A stretch of 57,729 nt of DNA from Gemmatimonadales bacterium (lineage in GTDB: Bacteria > Gemmatimonadota > Gemmatimonadetes > Gemmatimonadales > GWC2-71-9), in NCBI GenBank assembly GCA_025935995.1, contig JAICUF010000004.1, positions 1 to 57,729 on the forward strand, in the 5' to 3' direction. The position numbers and the translations under genes are program-made. Below the pieces are notes generated by a model, which searched no databases, had not been told where the DNA came from, and saw only the letters and a program-made list of their open reading frames with translations. Of this stretch, positions 9,507-17,459 are shown piece by piece; positions within the stretch are counted from its first letter, which is position 1; the number at the start of each line of letters is the position of its first letter.

Positions 9507-10373
9507 GTGACTTCGCCGATCGCCCGTTGGCTCCGTGCATCATGGGGTCTGGTCCTCACGGCCGGCCTGGCGGGCGGCTGCGCCTCGCCGCCGGCCTCGC
9601 GCGGGGCGCAGGACACGGTCGCCTTCGCGCCGCCCGCCGACTCCCTCATCCCTCATGACGCCGCCGGCCGCTCGATCCTGCGGGGGCGCGCGCTCCTCGC
9701 GCACACGCGCGACAGCCTCCCCGCGCACGTCGGTGCGGCGCTCCAGTGCGTCAGCTGCCATCCGCAGGATGGCCGCCAGGCGGGCGCGATGCCGTGGGTG
9801 GGCGTCTATGCGCGGTATCCGCAGTACCGAAGCCGGAGCGCGTCGCTCTCGCTGATCGAGGATCGCGTGAACGACTGCTTCCAGCGCAGCATGAACGGCA
9901 AGGCGCTCGATCCGGCGAGCGCGGAGATGCGAGACATCGTCGCGTACCTCGCCTTCCTCTCGCGCGGCGTGCCGGTCGGCGCGCGCGTCGCGGGGCAGGG
10001 GCTCGTCCCGCTCAAGGTCGCGCGGGGGGACAGCGGCCGCGGCGCCACGCTCTTCCAGGTCAACTGTGCGCGCTGCCACGGCGCGGGCGGGGCAGGGACA
10101 GCCGCCGCGCCGCCGCTCTGGGGCGACGCGTCGTTCAACATCGGCGCCGGCATGGCGCGGGCCCGGACGGCGGCCGCCTTCATCCGGCGCAACATGCCGC
10201 TCGACCGGCCGGGGTCGCTCAGCGACCAGGAGGCCGCGGACGTGGCCGCGTACATCACGTCGCAGCCCCGTCCCGATTTCCCCGGCAAGGAACACGACTG
10301 GCCCGAGGGCGGCGCGCCCGCGGATGTTCCCTACCGGCTGCTCAGCCAGCCTGCCCCGCCGCCGCGGCACTGA
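9507..10373 (+). CDS. di-haem cytochrome c lipoprotein, TsdA (thiosulfate dehydrogenase)-like
   Basis: 288 residues from GTG 9507. A signal peptide ends in a lipobox with Cys25 (LAGGC), so it is probably membrane-anchored in the periplasm. Two haem c sites are visible: CVSCH (81-85) and CARCH (187-191). After the first, the segment YARYPQYRSR followed by EDRVNDCFQRSMNG matches the TsdA family, where the Cys of this motif (here Cys124) is the unusual axial ligand of the active-site haem. Met230 is a likely ligand of the second haem. TsdA oxidises thiosulfate to tetrathionate (or the reverse). Divergent position next to cydAB suggests electrons could enter the quinol pool or oxidase chain; that is inference. 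Its last 32 bases overlap the convergent pdeM gene. Confidence 0.83.
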   Translation: MTSPIARWLRASWGLVLTAGLAGGCASPPASRGAQDTVAFAPPADSLIPHDAAGRSILRGRALLAHTRDSLPAHVGAALQCVSCHPQDGRQAGAMPWVGVYARYPQYRSRSASLSLIEDRVNDCFQRSMNGKALDPASAEMRDIVAYLAFLSRGVPVGARVAGQGLVPLKVARGDSGRGATLFQVNCARCHGAGGAGTAAAPPLWGDASFNIGAGMARARTAAAFIRRNMPLDRPGSLSDQEAADVAAYITSQPRPDFPGKEHDWPEGGAPADVPYRLLSQPAPPPRH

Positions 10374-11025
10374 CCGCGATCACCGCGTCGTCGGCGATCA
10401 CGTAGACCCGGTCGTCGGGCCGGGCGGAGATCGCGAGCGTGCCGGTGAAGCTCCCGAAGGCGGGGAGGATCGCGCCGCGCGCGCCGATCACGAAGCAGGC
10501 CAGCCGTTCCCGCTGCCGTGCGGGACCCGCCATGACGAAACCCGGGTGCAGGTGGCCCGCCAGCGCGTAGGCCCCGCCGCCGGCAGGCGCGGGCTCATGC
10601 TGCAGTGCAAAGGGCGCGACATGATGCGGTGCGTTCACGATCGTCATGCCAAGCTCGCCGGGCGGGTCGCCGGCGCGGCGGTCGTGGTTGCCGCGCACGA
10701 GCAGGACGTCGAGCGCCGGGTGGGCGGCACGCCAGGCCGCGACGGTGGCCAGCGTTGCGCCGGACCGGCGCCCTTCCCGCGCGTGGAAGAGGTCCCCCAG
10801 AAGAAAGAGGCGACGCGCGCCGGTGCGCCGGAGCGCGCGGTCGAGCCGCGCGAGGTCCTCGGCCGTCGTGCCCGGCGGCAGCGGGACGCCGGCGGCGCGG
10901 AAGGTAGCGGCCTTGCCCCAGTGGAGATCGGCCACGACCAGCGCGTGCTCGCGCTCCCAGTAGATGGCTCGCTCGGGCAGGAGCCGGACCGGCTCACCCG
11001 CGAGGGAGATTTCCTGATCGCTCAT
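10342..11025 (-). CDS. pdeM: ligase-associated DNA damage response endonuclease PdeM
   Basis: 227 residues of the calcineurin-like metallophosphoesterase fold. Metal-binding motifs are in order: DLHWG (Asp33, His35), GDLFH (Asp78), GNHD (Asn113, His114) and GHLHP (His158, His160). This compact form, found at the end of ligase/Lhr operons, is the nuclease annotated as PdeM in bacterial end-processing clusters. Here it is the last gene of a four-gene operon; its ATG overlaps the helicase stop (ATGA, 11022-11025). No signal peptide. The 3' end overlaps the cytochrome gene on the opposite strand by 32 bases. Confidence 0.9.
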   Translation of the reverse strand: MSDQEISLAGEPVRLLPERAIYWEREHALVVADLHWGKAATFRAAGVPLPPGTTAEDLARLDRALRRTGARRLFLLGDLFHAREGRRSGATLATVAAWRAAHPALDVLLVRGNHDRRAGDPPGELGMTIVNAPHHVAPFALQHEPAPAGGGAYALAGHLHPGFVMAGPARQRERLACFVIGARGAILPAFGSFTGTLAISARPDDRVYVIADDAVIAVSAAAAGQAG

Positions 11026-13793
11026 CGCGGCCGCGCGGAGCGGAGGTTGGCAAAGCGCGGAATCGCGGGCACGTCCGGGCCCGCGGCCCGTTCAAGCGGA
11101 TCGGCCATCCGCCGCACCCGGTCGGAGAGCTTTTCGCTGCTCAGCTGCTCGCGCAGGCGGTCGACCAGAAGCGGGAAGGCAAACGGCGTGGGCCGCTCCG
11201 TCTCGACGATGGTCACCGTCCCGCCGCCGAGCCGCGCCAGGGTGCGGCCGAGGCGGCTCTGTTCCAGCTGCCGCTCGAGAACTTCGCGCTGGGCCTGGCG
11301 CAGGAGGAGGTTCTCGGGATCGTACTTCGCAAAGACCTCGTAGATCAGTCCGCTGGATGCCTGCAGCTGCTTCACCGATTTTGCCTGCCCGGGAAACCCC
11401 TGGAAGATGAGCCCCGCCACCCGCGCGACTTCGCGGAACTGCCGCCGCGCCATCTCGGCGGCGTTGAGGCTGGCGGGGATGTCGTTGAAGAGATATTCGG
11501 TCGAGAGGAGCCCGGCTTCCAGTGCCTCCTCGAGCGGCGCCCGCTCGGCCGACAGCAGCTCGAGGCCGTAGTCGTTCGCGGCGAGGGTGAAGGTGATCGG
11601 CCCGAGCTGCGAGATGCGATACGCGAAGAGCGCCGCCAGCCCCTCGTGCACCAGCCGGCCCTCCACCGGATAGACGAAGAGATGGTGGCCTTCGCGGCTC
11701 TCCGTGCGCTCGATGAGGAGCTCATCCGGCTTCGGGAGCAGTGACCACGCGGCCTGCAGCTCCAGGACCGGCCGCACCTTCTCCATCTCCGGCGCATCGA
11801 AGATGCCGCGCCGGGCCTCATCGAGCTTGACGCGCACCGCGTGCGCCAGCTCGGGCGAGAGCGCGAGGCGAAGGCCCGACCACTTGGGCACGGCGCCCTC
11901 GGCACTTGGTGCTTTCCGGACCCACGCCGTCATGTCGCGCACCCGCACGAATTCGAGCGGCTGCCCGCCGAAAGTGAAGCGGTCGCCCGGGCGGAGGCGC
12001 GCGATGAAATTCTCCTCGACGGTGCCGAGGGTGCGGCCCCGCACGTAGCGGACCTTGAGCGAGGATTCGCTGACGATGGTGCCGATGGACATCCGGTGCC
12101 GCATCGCGATCATCCGGCTCGTCACGCGATAGACGCCGTCTACCAGCGCGACCTTCGCGTATTCCGGATAGGCCCGCAGCGCCTCGCCGCCGCGGGTGAT
12201 GAAGTCGAGCACCCACTCCCATTCATCGCGCGGCAGGTCGCGATAGGCGTGCGTGGTACGCACCTCGCGGTACAGCTCGTCCGCGTGGAACCCGCCGCCC
12301 AGCGCGACCGTCACCGCGTGCTGCGCGAGCAGGTCGAGCGGGCGCTCGACCGGCGGCCGGGCTTCGATCCTTCCCGCCTCGAGCGCCGTCCGCGCGGCCG
12401 CGATGTCCACCAGCTCGAGTGCGCTGGTGGGAACGCAGGTCACGCGGCTCATCGCGCCGGGCCGGTGCCCGCTCCGGCCGGCGCGCTGCACGAGGCGGCC
12501 GACCGCCTTGGGGCTGCCGACCTGCAGCACCCGATCGACCGGCGAGAAGTCGACGCCGAGATCGAGACTGGACGTGCAGACCACGCAGCGAAGCTCGCCG
12601 CTTCGGAGCCCGTCCTCCACCCGCTCCCGTTCGGCGCGATCGAGCGAGCCGTGATGCACGCCGATCCGGTCGGCCCACGACACCCCGCTCAGCGCCAGCG
12701 CCTGGTACCAGATCTCGGCCGTCGCGCGCGTGTTGGTGAAGACGAGCGCGGTGCCTCCCTCTTCGATCGTGGCGATGACCTGCGGCAGGAGGGTGAGGCC
12801 GATCTGCCCGGACCAGGGGAAGCGCTCGATCGTCTCCGGAAAGAGCGAGTCGACCCCGATCGCCTTGGGCACGAGGCCGCGCACGAGGCGGCCCGGCCTG
12901 GGCTGGCCCGCGCCGTCCATGCCCAGCAGAGTATCGCGCGCCGACTCGAGGTTGCCGAGCGTCGCGCTCAGCCCCCAGGTGCGCAGATCCGGGCGGAAGC
13001 GGCGAAGGCGGGCCAGATCGAGCTCCGTCTGCACGCCGCGCTTGCTCGCCATGAGCTCGTGCCACTCGTCCACCACCACGCACTCGAGGTGCGCGAACAG
13101 CTGTGCGGCATTCTCGCGCGTGAGGAGGAGGGACAGGCTCTCGGGCGTCGTGACGAGGGCGGTCGGCAGGCGGACACGCTGGCGCGCGCGTGCGGCGGGG
13201 GTGGTGTCGCCCGTGCGCGCTTCGAGCGTCCAGGGAATGCCCAGGTCGATCAGCGGTGCCCGGAGCGCGGCCTCGGTGTCGGCGGCGAGGGCGCGGAGCG
13301 GTGTCACCCAGAGGACGCGAAGCGGTGGCGCGCCGGCGCGGCGGGTGGCCGCCGGATAGTCACGCAGCCACTCGAGGAGCGGGCCCATCCATGCGGCGTA
13401 GGTCTTGCCCGTCCCGGTGGCGGCGTGGATCAGCCCGCTCTCGCCGGCCCGATACGCGTCCCACACCTCCTCCTGGAAGGCGAACGGCTCCCACTCATGC
13501 TCGGCGAACCAGGCGCAGACCGCCGCATCGGGATCGAGCGCCGCGTATTTCCTGAGCGCGCGCCGCGCCCGGCGATCCTGCTCGAGTGGCGCGGTCGCGG
13601 TGCGCCGCCGCGGATCGGCGCGGCCGGCCGCCTTCTTCTGCGCCGCACGCGCCCGGCGCAGCTCGCGTGCAAGCGACGACTGTCCGGTGGACGGCTCCCC
13701 GGCTTCCTTCGGCGGCACGAGGTCCACAAAGGGCGTGCCCGGCTCGACGGGCCGGCCCAGCGAGTAGCGGAGGCGGCGCGGCTCGTCCGTCAT
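11022..13793 (-). CDS. ligase-associated DEXH-box DNA helicase (Lhr family)
   Basis: 923 residues. A poorly conserved, basic N-terminal tail (1-90) precedes the helicase core: Walker A ATGTGKT around Lys130, motif Ia TPLRALA, DEWH box near residue 240, SATLGN (motif III), and in the second RecA domain GVHHGSL and QRAGRSGH (motif VI). The C-terminal half has the Lhr winged-helix and beta-rich domains. Lhr-type enzymes move 3' to 5' on single-stranded DNA and unwind RNA:DNA hybrids. Coupling to ligase, exonuclease and PdeM genes by four-base overlaps on both sides indicates a shared repair pathway, probably for interstrand or alkylation damage. The length is slightly above the usual 810-850 because of the N-terminal tail. 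Confidence 0.93.
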   Translation of the reverse strand: MTDEPRRLRYSLGRPVEPGTPFVDLVPPKEAGEPSTGQSSLARELRRARAAQKKAAGRADPRRRTATAPLEQDRRARRALRKYAALDPDAAVCAWFAEHEWEPFAFQEEVWDAYRAGESGLIHAATGTGKTYAAWMGPLLEWLRDYPAATRRAGAPPLRVLWVTPLRALAADTEAALRAPLIDLGIPWTLEARTGDTTPAARARQRVRLPTALVTTPESLSLLLTRENAAQLFAHLECVVVDEWHELMASKRGVQTELDLARLRRFRPDLRTWGLSATLGNLESARDTLLGMDGAGQPRPGRLVRGLVPKAIGVDSLFPETIERFPWSGQIGLTLLPQVIATIEEGGTALVFTNTRATAEIWYQALALSGVSWADRIGVHHGSLDRAERERVEDGLRSGELRCVVCTSSLDLGVDFSPVDRVLQVGSPKAVGRLVQRAGRSGHRPGAMSRVTCVPTSALELVDIAAARTALEAGRIEARPPVERPLDLLAQHAVTVALGGGFHADELYREVRTTHAYRDLPRDEWEWVLDFITRGGEALRAYPEYAKVALVDGVYRVTSRMIAMRHRMSIGTIVSESSLKVRYVRGRTLGTVEENFIARLRPGDRFTFGGQPLEFVRVRDMTAWVRKAPSAEGAVPKWSGLRLALSPELAHAVRVKLDEARRGIFDAPEMEKVRPVLELQAAWSLLPKPDELLIERTESREGHHLFVYPVEGRLVHEGLAALFAYRISQLGPITFTLAANDYGLELLSAERAPLEEALEAGLLSTEYLFNDIPASLNAAEMARRQFREVARVAGLIFQGFPGQAKSVKQLQASSGLIYEVFAKYDPENLLLRQAQREVLERQLEQSRLGRTLARLGGGTVTIVETERPTPFAFPLLVDRLREQLSSEKLSDRVRRMADPLERAAGPDVPAIPRFANLRSARPR

Positions 13794-15391
13794 CGCGCGT
13801 TCACGGCATCGATCAGGCCGCGCACGGTCTCGAGCGTGTCGGCGTCCGCGGCGGCCTTGTCGGTCCGCCAGCGCGCCATGCGGGGGAAGCGCACGGCGAC
13901 ACCGCTCTTGTGCCGGCTCGAGTGCTGAATGCCCTCGAACGCGAGCTCGAATACGAGCTCGGGCTTCACCACGCGCACCGGACCGAACTTGTCGAGGGTG
14001 TTGCGGCGGACGAAGGCGTCGACCTGGCGGATCTCCTCATCGGTGAGTCCCGAGTACGCCTTCGCAAAGGCGACGAGGCGGTCGCCGTCCCAGACGCCGA
14101 AGGTGTAGTCGGTGTAGAGCCCGGCGCGGCGGCCGCTGCCGGGCTGCGCATAGATCAGCACCGCATCGACGCTCAGCGGATCCACCTTCCACTTCCACCA
14201 GTCGCCCCGGCGGCGACCGACGCCGTACGCCGACTCGGCGTGCTTCAGCATGAGCCCTTCGGCGCCGCGGTCGCGGGCGGCGAGGCGGGCATCTGCGAGC
14301 GCCGGCCAGTCGTCTCCCTCGACGACCGGCGAGAGATGAATGCTCGCGCCCGTTGGCAGGGATGCGACCAGCGCTTCCAGGCGGCGCCGGCGCTCGCCGA
14401 GGGGACGTGTGCGGAGATCCTCGCCACCCTCCTCCAGCAGGTCGTAGGCGATGAGCGCGACGGGCACCTCCGCGAGGATCCGGCGGTCGAGCTTCTTCCG
14501 GCCGATGCGCCGCTGCATTTGCGCGAAGGGAAGAGGCCGGCCGTCGCGCCAGGGAAGGAGCTCGCCGTCGATGACCGTTCCGGACGGCAGAAACGCCGCG
14601 AGCTCCTCGACCTCCGGGAAGCGTCCGTTCAGCAGGTCCTCGCCGCGCGACCAGAGAAAGGTCTGTCCCGCGCGGCGGATGAGCTGCGCGCGGATGCCGT
14701 CCCACTTCCACTCGACCTGCCAGCACGTGCGATCGCCCAGCGCGGAGGGCGGTTGCTCGAGCGCGTGCGCGAGGAAGAACGGGTAGGGGCGGCTCCAGTC
14801 CGCGTCACGGGTGTCATGCGCCGTCAGCCGCTCGTAGAAGCCGGGGCCGGGCTCCCACGCGCCCATCAGCCGATGCGCGATGACCTCATCGGACAGCCCG
14901 CTCACCTCGGCGAGCGCGCGGACGACGAGGCGCTGCGACGCGCCGACCCGGAAGGCGCCGGTGATGAGCTTGTTCCAGACGTAGCGTTCGCGGCCGCTCA
15001 GCTCCCGCCAGCTCGCGATGAGCGACACTTCCTGCTCCGCCGGCTCCAGGTCCCGGAGCGGCAGCAGCCGCTCCTCCACCCACCACGCGAGCGGGCGCTC
15101 CTCGGCGCCCGCGCCTTCGGGGAGGAGGAGCGCGATGGTCTCGGCAAGGTCGCCCACCGCGTGATACGACTCCTCGAACAGCCACTCCGGAATCGCCGCT
15201 GCCAGAGCGGCCCAGCGGCGGAGATCGCCGGCCCGGATCAGCCGGCGCGGGCGCCATCCGCTCAGGAAGTGGACCGCCCACGCCGCGTCGGCCGGCGGCG
15301 CCGAGCGGAAGTACGCGACCATCGCCGCCACCTTCTGATTGGTGGCAGTGGTTTCGTCGAGCGCCGTGTAGAGCGCCGCGAAATCCTTCAT
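13790..15391 (-). CDS. ATP-dependent DNA ligase
   Basis: 533 residues. An N-terminal DNA-binding domain (about 1-200) is followed by the nucleotidyltransferase domain with the adenylated lysine Lys229 in EWKWDGIRAQ, then GEDLLNGRFPEVEEL, DGELLPW, the GLMLKH motif with its conserved Lys, and WWKWK (motif V). The C-terminal OB fold ends near RFPRMARWR. This is the type encoded in bacterial lhr operons, distinct from NAD-dependent LigA. Four-base overlaps with both the upstream exonuclease gene (15388-15391) and the downstream helicase gene (13790-13793) show tight coupling. Sealing of nicks after nuclease and helicase processing is the expected role. Confidence 0.94.
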   Translation of the reverse strand: MKDFAALYTALDETTATNQKVAAMVAYFRSAPPADAAWAVHFLSGWRPRRLIRAGDLRRWAALAAAIPEWLFEESYHAVGDLAETIALLLPEGAGAEERPLAWWVEERLLPLRDLEPAEQEVSLIASWRELSGRERYVWNKLITGAFRVGASQRLVVRALAEVSGLSDEVIAHRLMGAWEPGPGFYERLTAHDTRDADWSRPYPFFLAHALEQPPSALGDRTCWQVEWKWDGIRAQLIRRAGQTFLWSRGEDLLNGRFPEVEELAAFLPSGTVIDGELLPWRDGRPLPFAQMQRRIGRKKLDRRILAEVPVALIAYDLLEEGGEDLRTRPLGERRRRLEALVASLPTGASIHLSPVVEGDDWPALADARLAARDRGAEGLMLKHAESAYGVGRRRGDWWKWKVDPLSVDAVLIYAQPGSGRRAGLYTDYTFGVWDGDRLVAFAKAYSGLTDEEIRQVDAFVRRNTLDKFGPVRVVKPELVFELAFEGIQHSSRHKSGVAVRFPRMARWRTDKAAADADTLETVRGLIDAVNAR

Positions 15392-16410
15392 TCGACTTCC
15401 ACGTCGTCGTCCCGCTCGCCCTCGAAGCGGGTGGCGAGGGCCCGCGCCTCGAGCCCTCGCTCACCGAGCCAGCGGGTGACGGCCGCGGTGAAGCCGTGCG
15501 TGACCCACACCCGGCCCGCGCCGGTCGCGTCGATGGCCGCGAGCAGGGCGGGCCAGTCGACGTGATCCGAGAGCGTGAAGCCGCGGTCGAGCGCGCGGCG
15601 ACGCCTCGCGCCCCGCACGCGCATCCACCCGGAGGCAAAGGCGGCGGAGAAGGGCGCGAACCGGCGGGTCCAGGCGCTGCCTTCCGCCGACGGCGGTGCG
15701 AGCACGAGCGCTCCTTCGCGGTCGGCCTTTCGCGGCAGCGCCGCGGCGTGCGTCGTGGCCGGCAGCGGAATGCCGGCTTCGCGATACGCTGTCGTCATCC
15801 GCTCGACCGCCCCGTGCGTCAGGATCGGGCCGATCGACGGGTCCAGGCCGGCGAGGAGACGCTGCGCCTTGCCGAGCGCGTAGCCGAAGAGCAGACTCGT
15901 CCGCCCCTCCGCCGCGTTCGCCCGCCACCAGGCATTGATCTCCGCGAACACCTCCGTCTCGGCGGGCCACCGGTAGATCGGGAGGCCGAACGTCGATTCG
16001 GTGATGAACGTGTCGCACCGGATCGGCTCGAAGGGGGCACAGGTGGGATCGGGGTCGGTCTTGTAGTCTCCCGAGACGACCCAGACCTCGCCGCCCATCT
16101 CGAGCCGTACCTGCGCCGAGCCCAGGATGTGCCCCGCGGGGTGGAGCGAGACGCGGACGCCGCCGAGGGACACGGGCTCGCCCCAGTCCAGCGTCTCGAT
16201 CACGGCATCGGGGCCGAGCCGGAGCGCCAGCACGCCCCGGCCGGCGGCGCTCGCGAGATAGCGGCGGCACCCCCAGGTCGCGTGATCGCCGTGGGCGTGC
16301 GTGACGACGGCGCGATCGACGGGAGCCCAGGGATCGACGTAGAAGTCCCCGGCCTCGCAGTAGAGGCCCCGATCGGTGAGCCGGAGCAGCGTCATGCCGG
16401 AATCTGGCAC
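15388..16410 (-). CDS. ligase-associated MBL-fold/beta-CASP exonuclease
   Basis: 340 residues. The metallo-beta-lactamase motif HAHGDH is at 38-43. Further landmarks are HPAGHILGSAQV (motif 3), VSGDYKTD (motif 4 Asp), TESTFGLP, and the C-terminal SDHVDW and THGF segments of the beta-CASP/RMMBL type, as in SNM1/Artemis-like nucleases. It is the first gene of the repair operon. A GTG at 16410 is preceded by GGGGAG with 6-base spacing; an ATG five codons in is an alternative. The gene diverges from the esterase gene 52 bases away, so the operon promoter must lie in that short spacer or within the esterase gene. Confidence 0.9.
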   Translation of the reverse strand: MPDSGMTLLRLTDRGLYCEAGDFYVDPWAPVDRAVVTHAHGDHATWGCRRYLASAAGRGVLALRLGPDAVIETLDWGEPVSLGGVRVSLHPAGHILGSAQVRLEMGGEVWVVSGDYKTDPDPTCAPFEPIRCDTFITESTFGLPIYRWPAETEVFAEINAWWRANAAEGRTSLLFGYALGKAQRLLAGLDPSIGPILTHGAVERMTTAYREAGIPLPATTHAAALPRKADREGALVLAPPSAEGSAWTRRFAPFSAAFASGWMRVRGARRRRALDRGFTLSDHVDWPALLAAIDATGAGRVWVTHGFTAAVTRWLGERGLEARALATRFEGERDDDVEVE

Positions 16411-16462
16411 CGGTCACTCCCCTTTGCCCGTGACGTGGTGCACCTTACGCCCACTTCGACCG

Positions 16463-17323
16463 GTGAGCATCGTGACCGACGTCGTTGCCATCGAGTTGCC
16501 GGGTCGGCCGTCCCGGCGCGCGCTGCTGCAGCTCCCCGAAACGCCCCGTGGGGCGCCTCTCCTCGTCATGCTTCACGGCGCCGGTGCCACGGCCGCGTTC
16601 GCCGAGCAGCAGACGGGCTGGGCGGCGCGGGGCCGGGCGGAGGGCTTTGCCGTCGTGCTCCCCGAAGGGACGCCGCGCGACGCGACCGCGGCCCCCGCCT
16701 TCCGCCTCAATCCGCAGCTGTGGAACGATGGCTCGGGCCGCGGGCATGTGGCCCGGCGCGGCGTGGATGACGTGGGTTTCGTCGTCGCGCTCGTCGAGCG
16801 TCTCATCGGCGAGCAGGGGCTCGACTCGCGCCGCGTCTGGGTCACCGGATTCTCCAACGGGGGCTCGCTCGCATTCCGCCTGGCGGCGGAGCGGCCGGAT
16901 CTCGTCGCCGCGATCGCACCGGTCGCGGGACACTGCTGGATCGAGCCGGGCACACTCGAACGCCCGGTCCCGCTGCTGCACCTCGCCGGCGGCGCCGATC
17001 CGCTGAATCCGGTTCCCGGCGGCGACGTCGAAACGCCCTGGGGACACCGCGAGTACCACCCGCCGGTGCGCCGCTCGGTGGAACGGTGGGCGGCGGCTTG
17101 CGGGTGCGACGGCATCGCGACGCGCACCGACGACGCGGGAATCGAGTGGACCGGGGGAAGCGGGTGCGGCGGGCTCCCGGTGCGGCAGGCGGTGATTCCG
17201 GGCCTCGGTCACGTCTGGCCCGGCGGGCCGCGGCTTCTGCCGGAGCGGCTCGTGGGCAGGGCAAGCACGCTGCTGTCCGGCACCGACGTGATCCTCGAGT
17301 TCTTCGAGAGATGCTCGCCCTGA
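16463..17323 (+). CDS. alpha/beta-hydrolase esterase, PHB-depolymerase/feruloyl-esterase (LpqC) type
   Basis: 286 residues from GTG 16463. The oxyanion segment LHGAGAT is at about 38-44, the nucleophile elbow GFSNGGS puts Ser131 at the active site, and LHLAGGADPLNP and PGLGHVWPGG supply the probable Asp and His. The GxSNGG elbow and the GHCW loop are typical of the poly(3-hydroxybutyrate) depolymerase/LpqC family, which hydrolyses short esters or polyesters. No signal peptide is evident at this start; an N-terminal extension in the same frame is Ser/Pro/Arg-rich and unconvincing. The substrate is unknown. It sits between the repair operon and the glycan locus without obvious ties to either. 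Confidence 0.78.
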   Translation: MSIVTDVVAIELPGRPSRRALLQLPETPRGAPLLVMLHGAGATAAFAEQQTGWAARGRAEGFAVVLPEGTPRDATAAPAFRLNPQLWNDGSGRGHVARRGVDDVGFVVALVERLIGEQGLDSRRVWVTGFSNGGSLAFRLAAERPDLVAAIAPVAGHCWIEPGTLERPVPLLHLAGGADPLNPVPGGDVETPWGHREYHPPVRRSVERWAAACGCDGIATRTDDAGIEWTGGSGCGGLPVRQAVIPGLGHVWPGGPRLLPERLVGRASTLLSGTDVILEFFERCSP

Positions 17324-17344
17324 GCGCTCGCCTGGAGCGCTCGC
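17322..17344. repeat. tandem GAGCGCTCGC repeat after the esterase stop
   Basis: The 10-mer GAGCGCTCGC occurs at 17322-17331 and 17335-17344, three bases apart. Each copy contains the 8-base palindrome GAGCGCTC, so the pair can form a short hairpin or serve as a dimeric site. It overlaps the esterase stop codon. It may be a weak terminator; there is no T-run. Confidence 0.35.
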
Positions 17345-17459
17345 GCTGCGGAACCGAGAACGAACGGTTGCAGGCCCGCCGGGCGGGGCTTGCGATCGGG
17401 CTGGGGACAGGACTTACTGGAAGCTCATCCGCCGGTCCCGACTCGCTTCGGAGTCTGAT

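Noticed and set aside
16424..16450. TTGCCC...TTACGC as promoter of the esterase gene
   Set aside because: Spacer of 15 bases and a poor -10 hexamer; not convincing.
17322..17344. Tandem GAGCGCTCGC as a CRISPR or attachment site
   Set aside because: Only two units of 10 bases with a 3-base gap and no adjacent integrase or cas gene; listed only as a small repeat.
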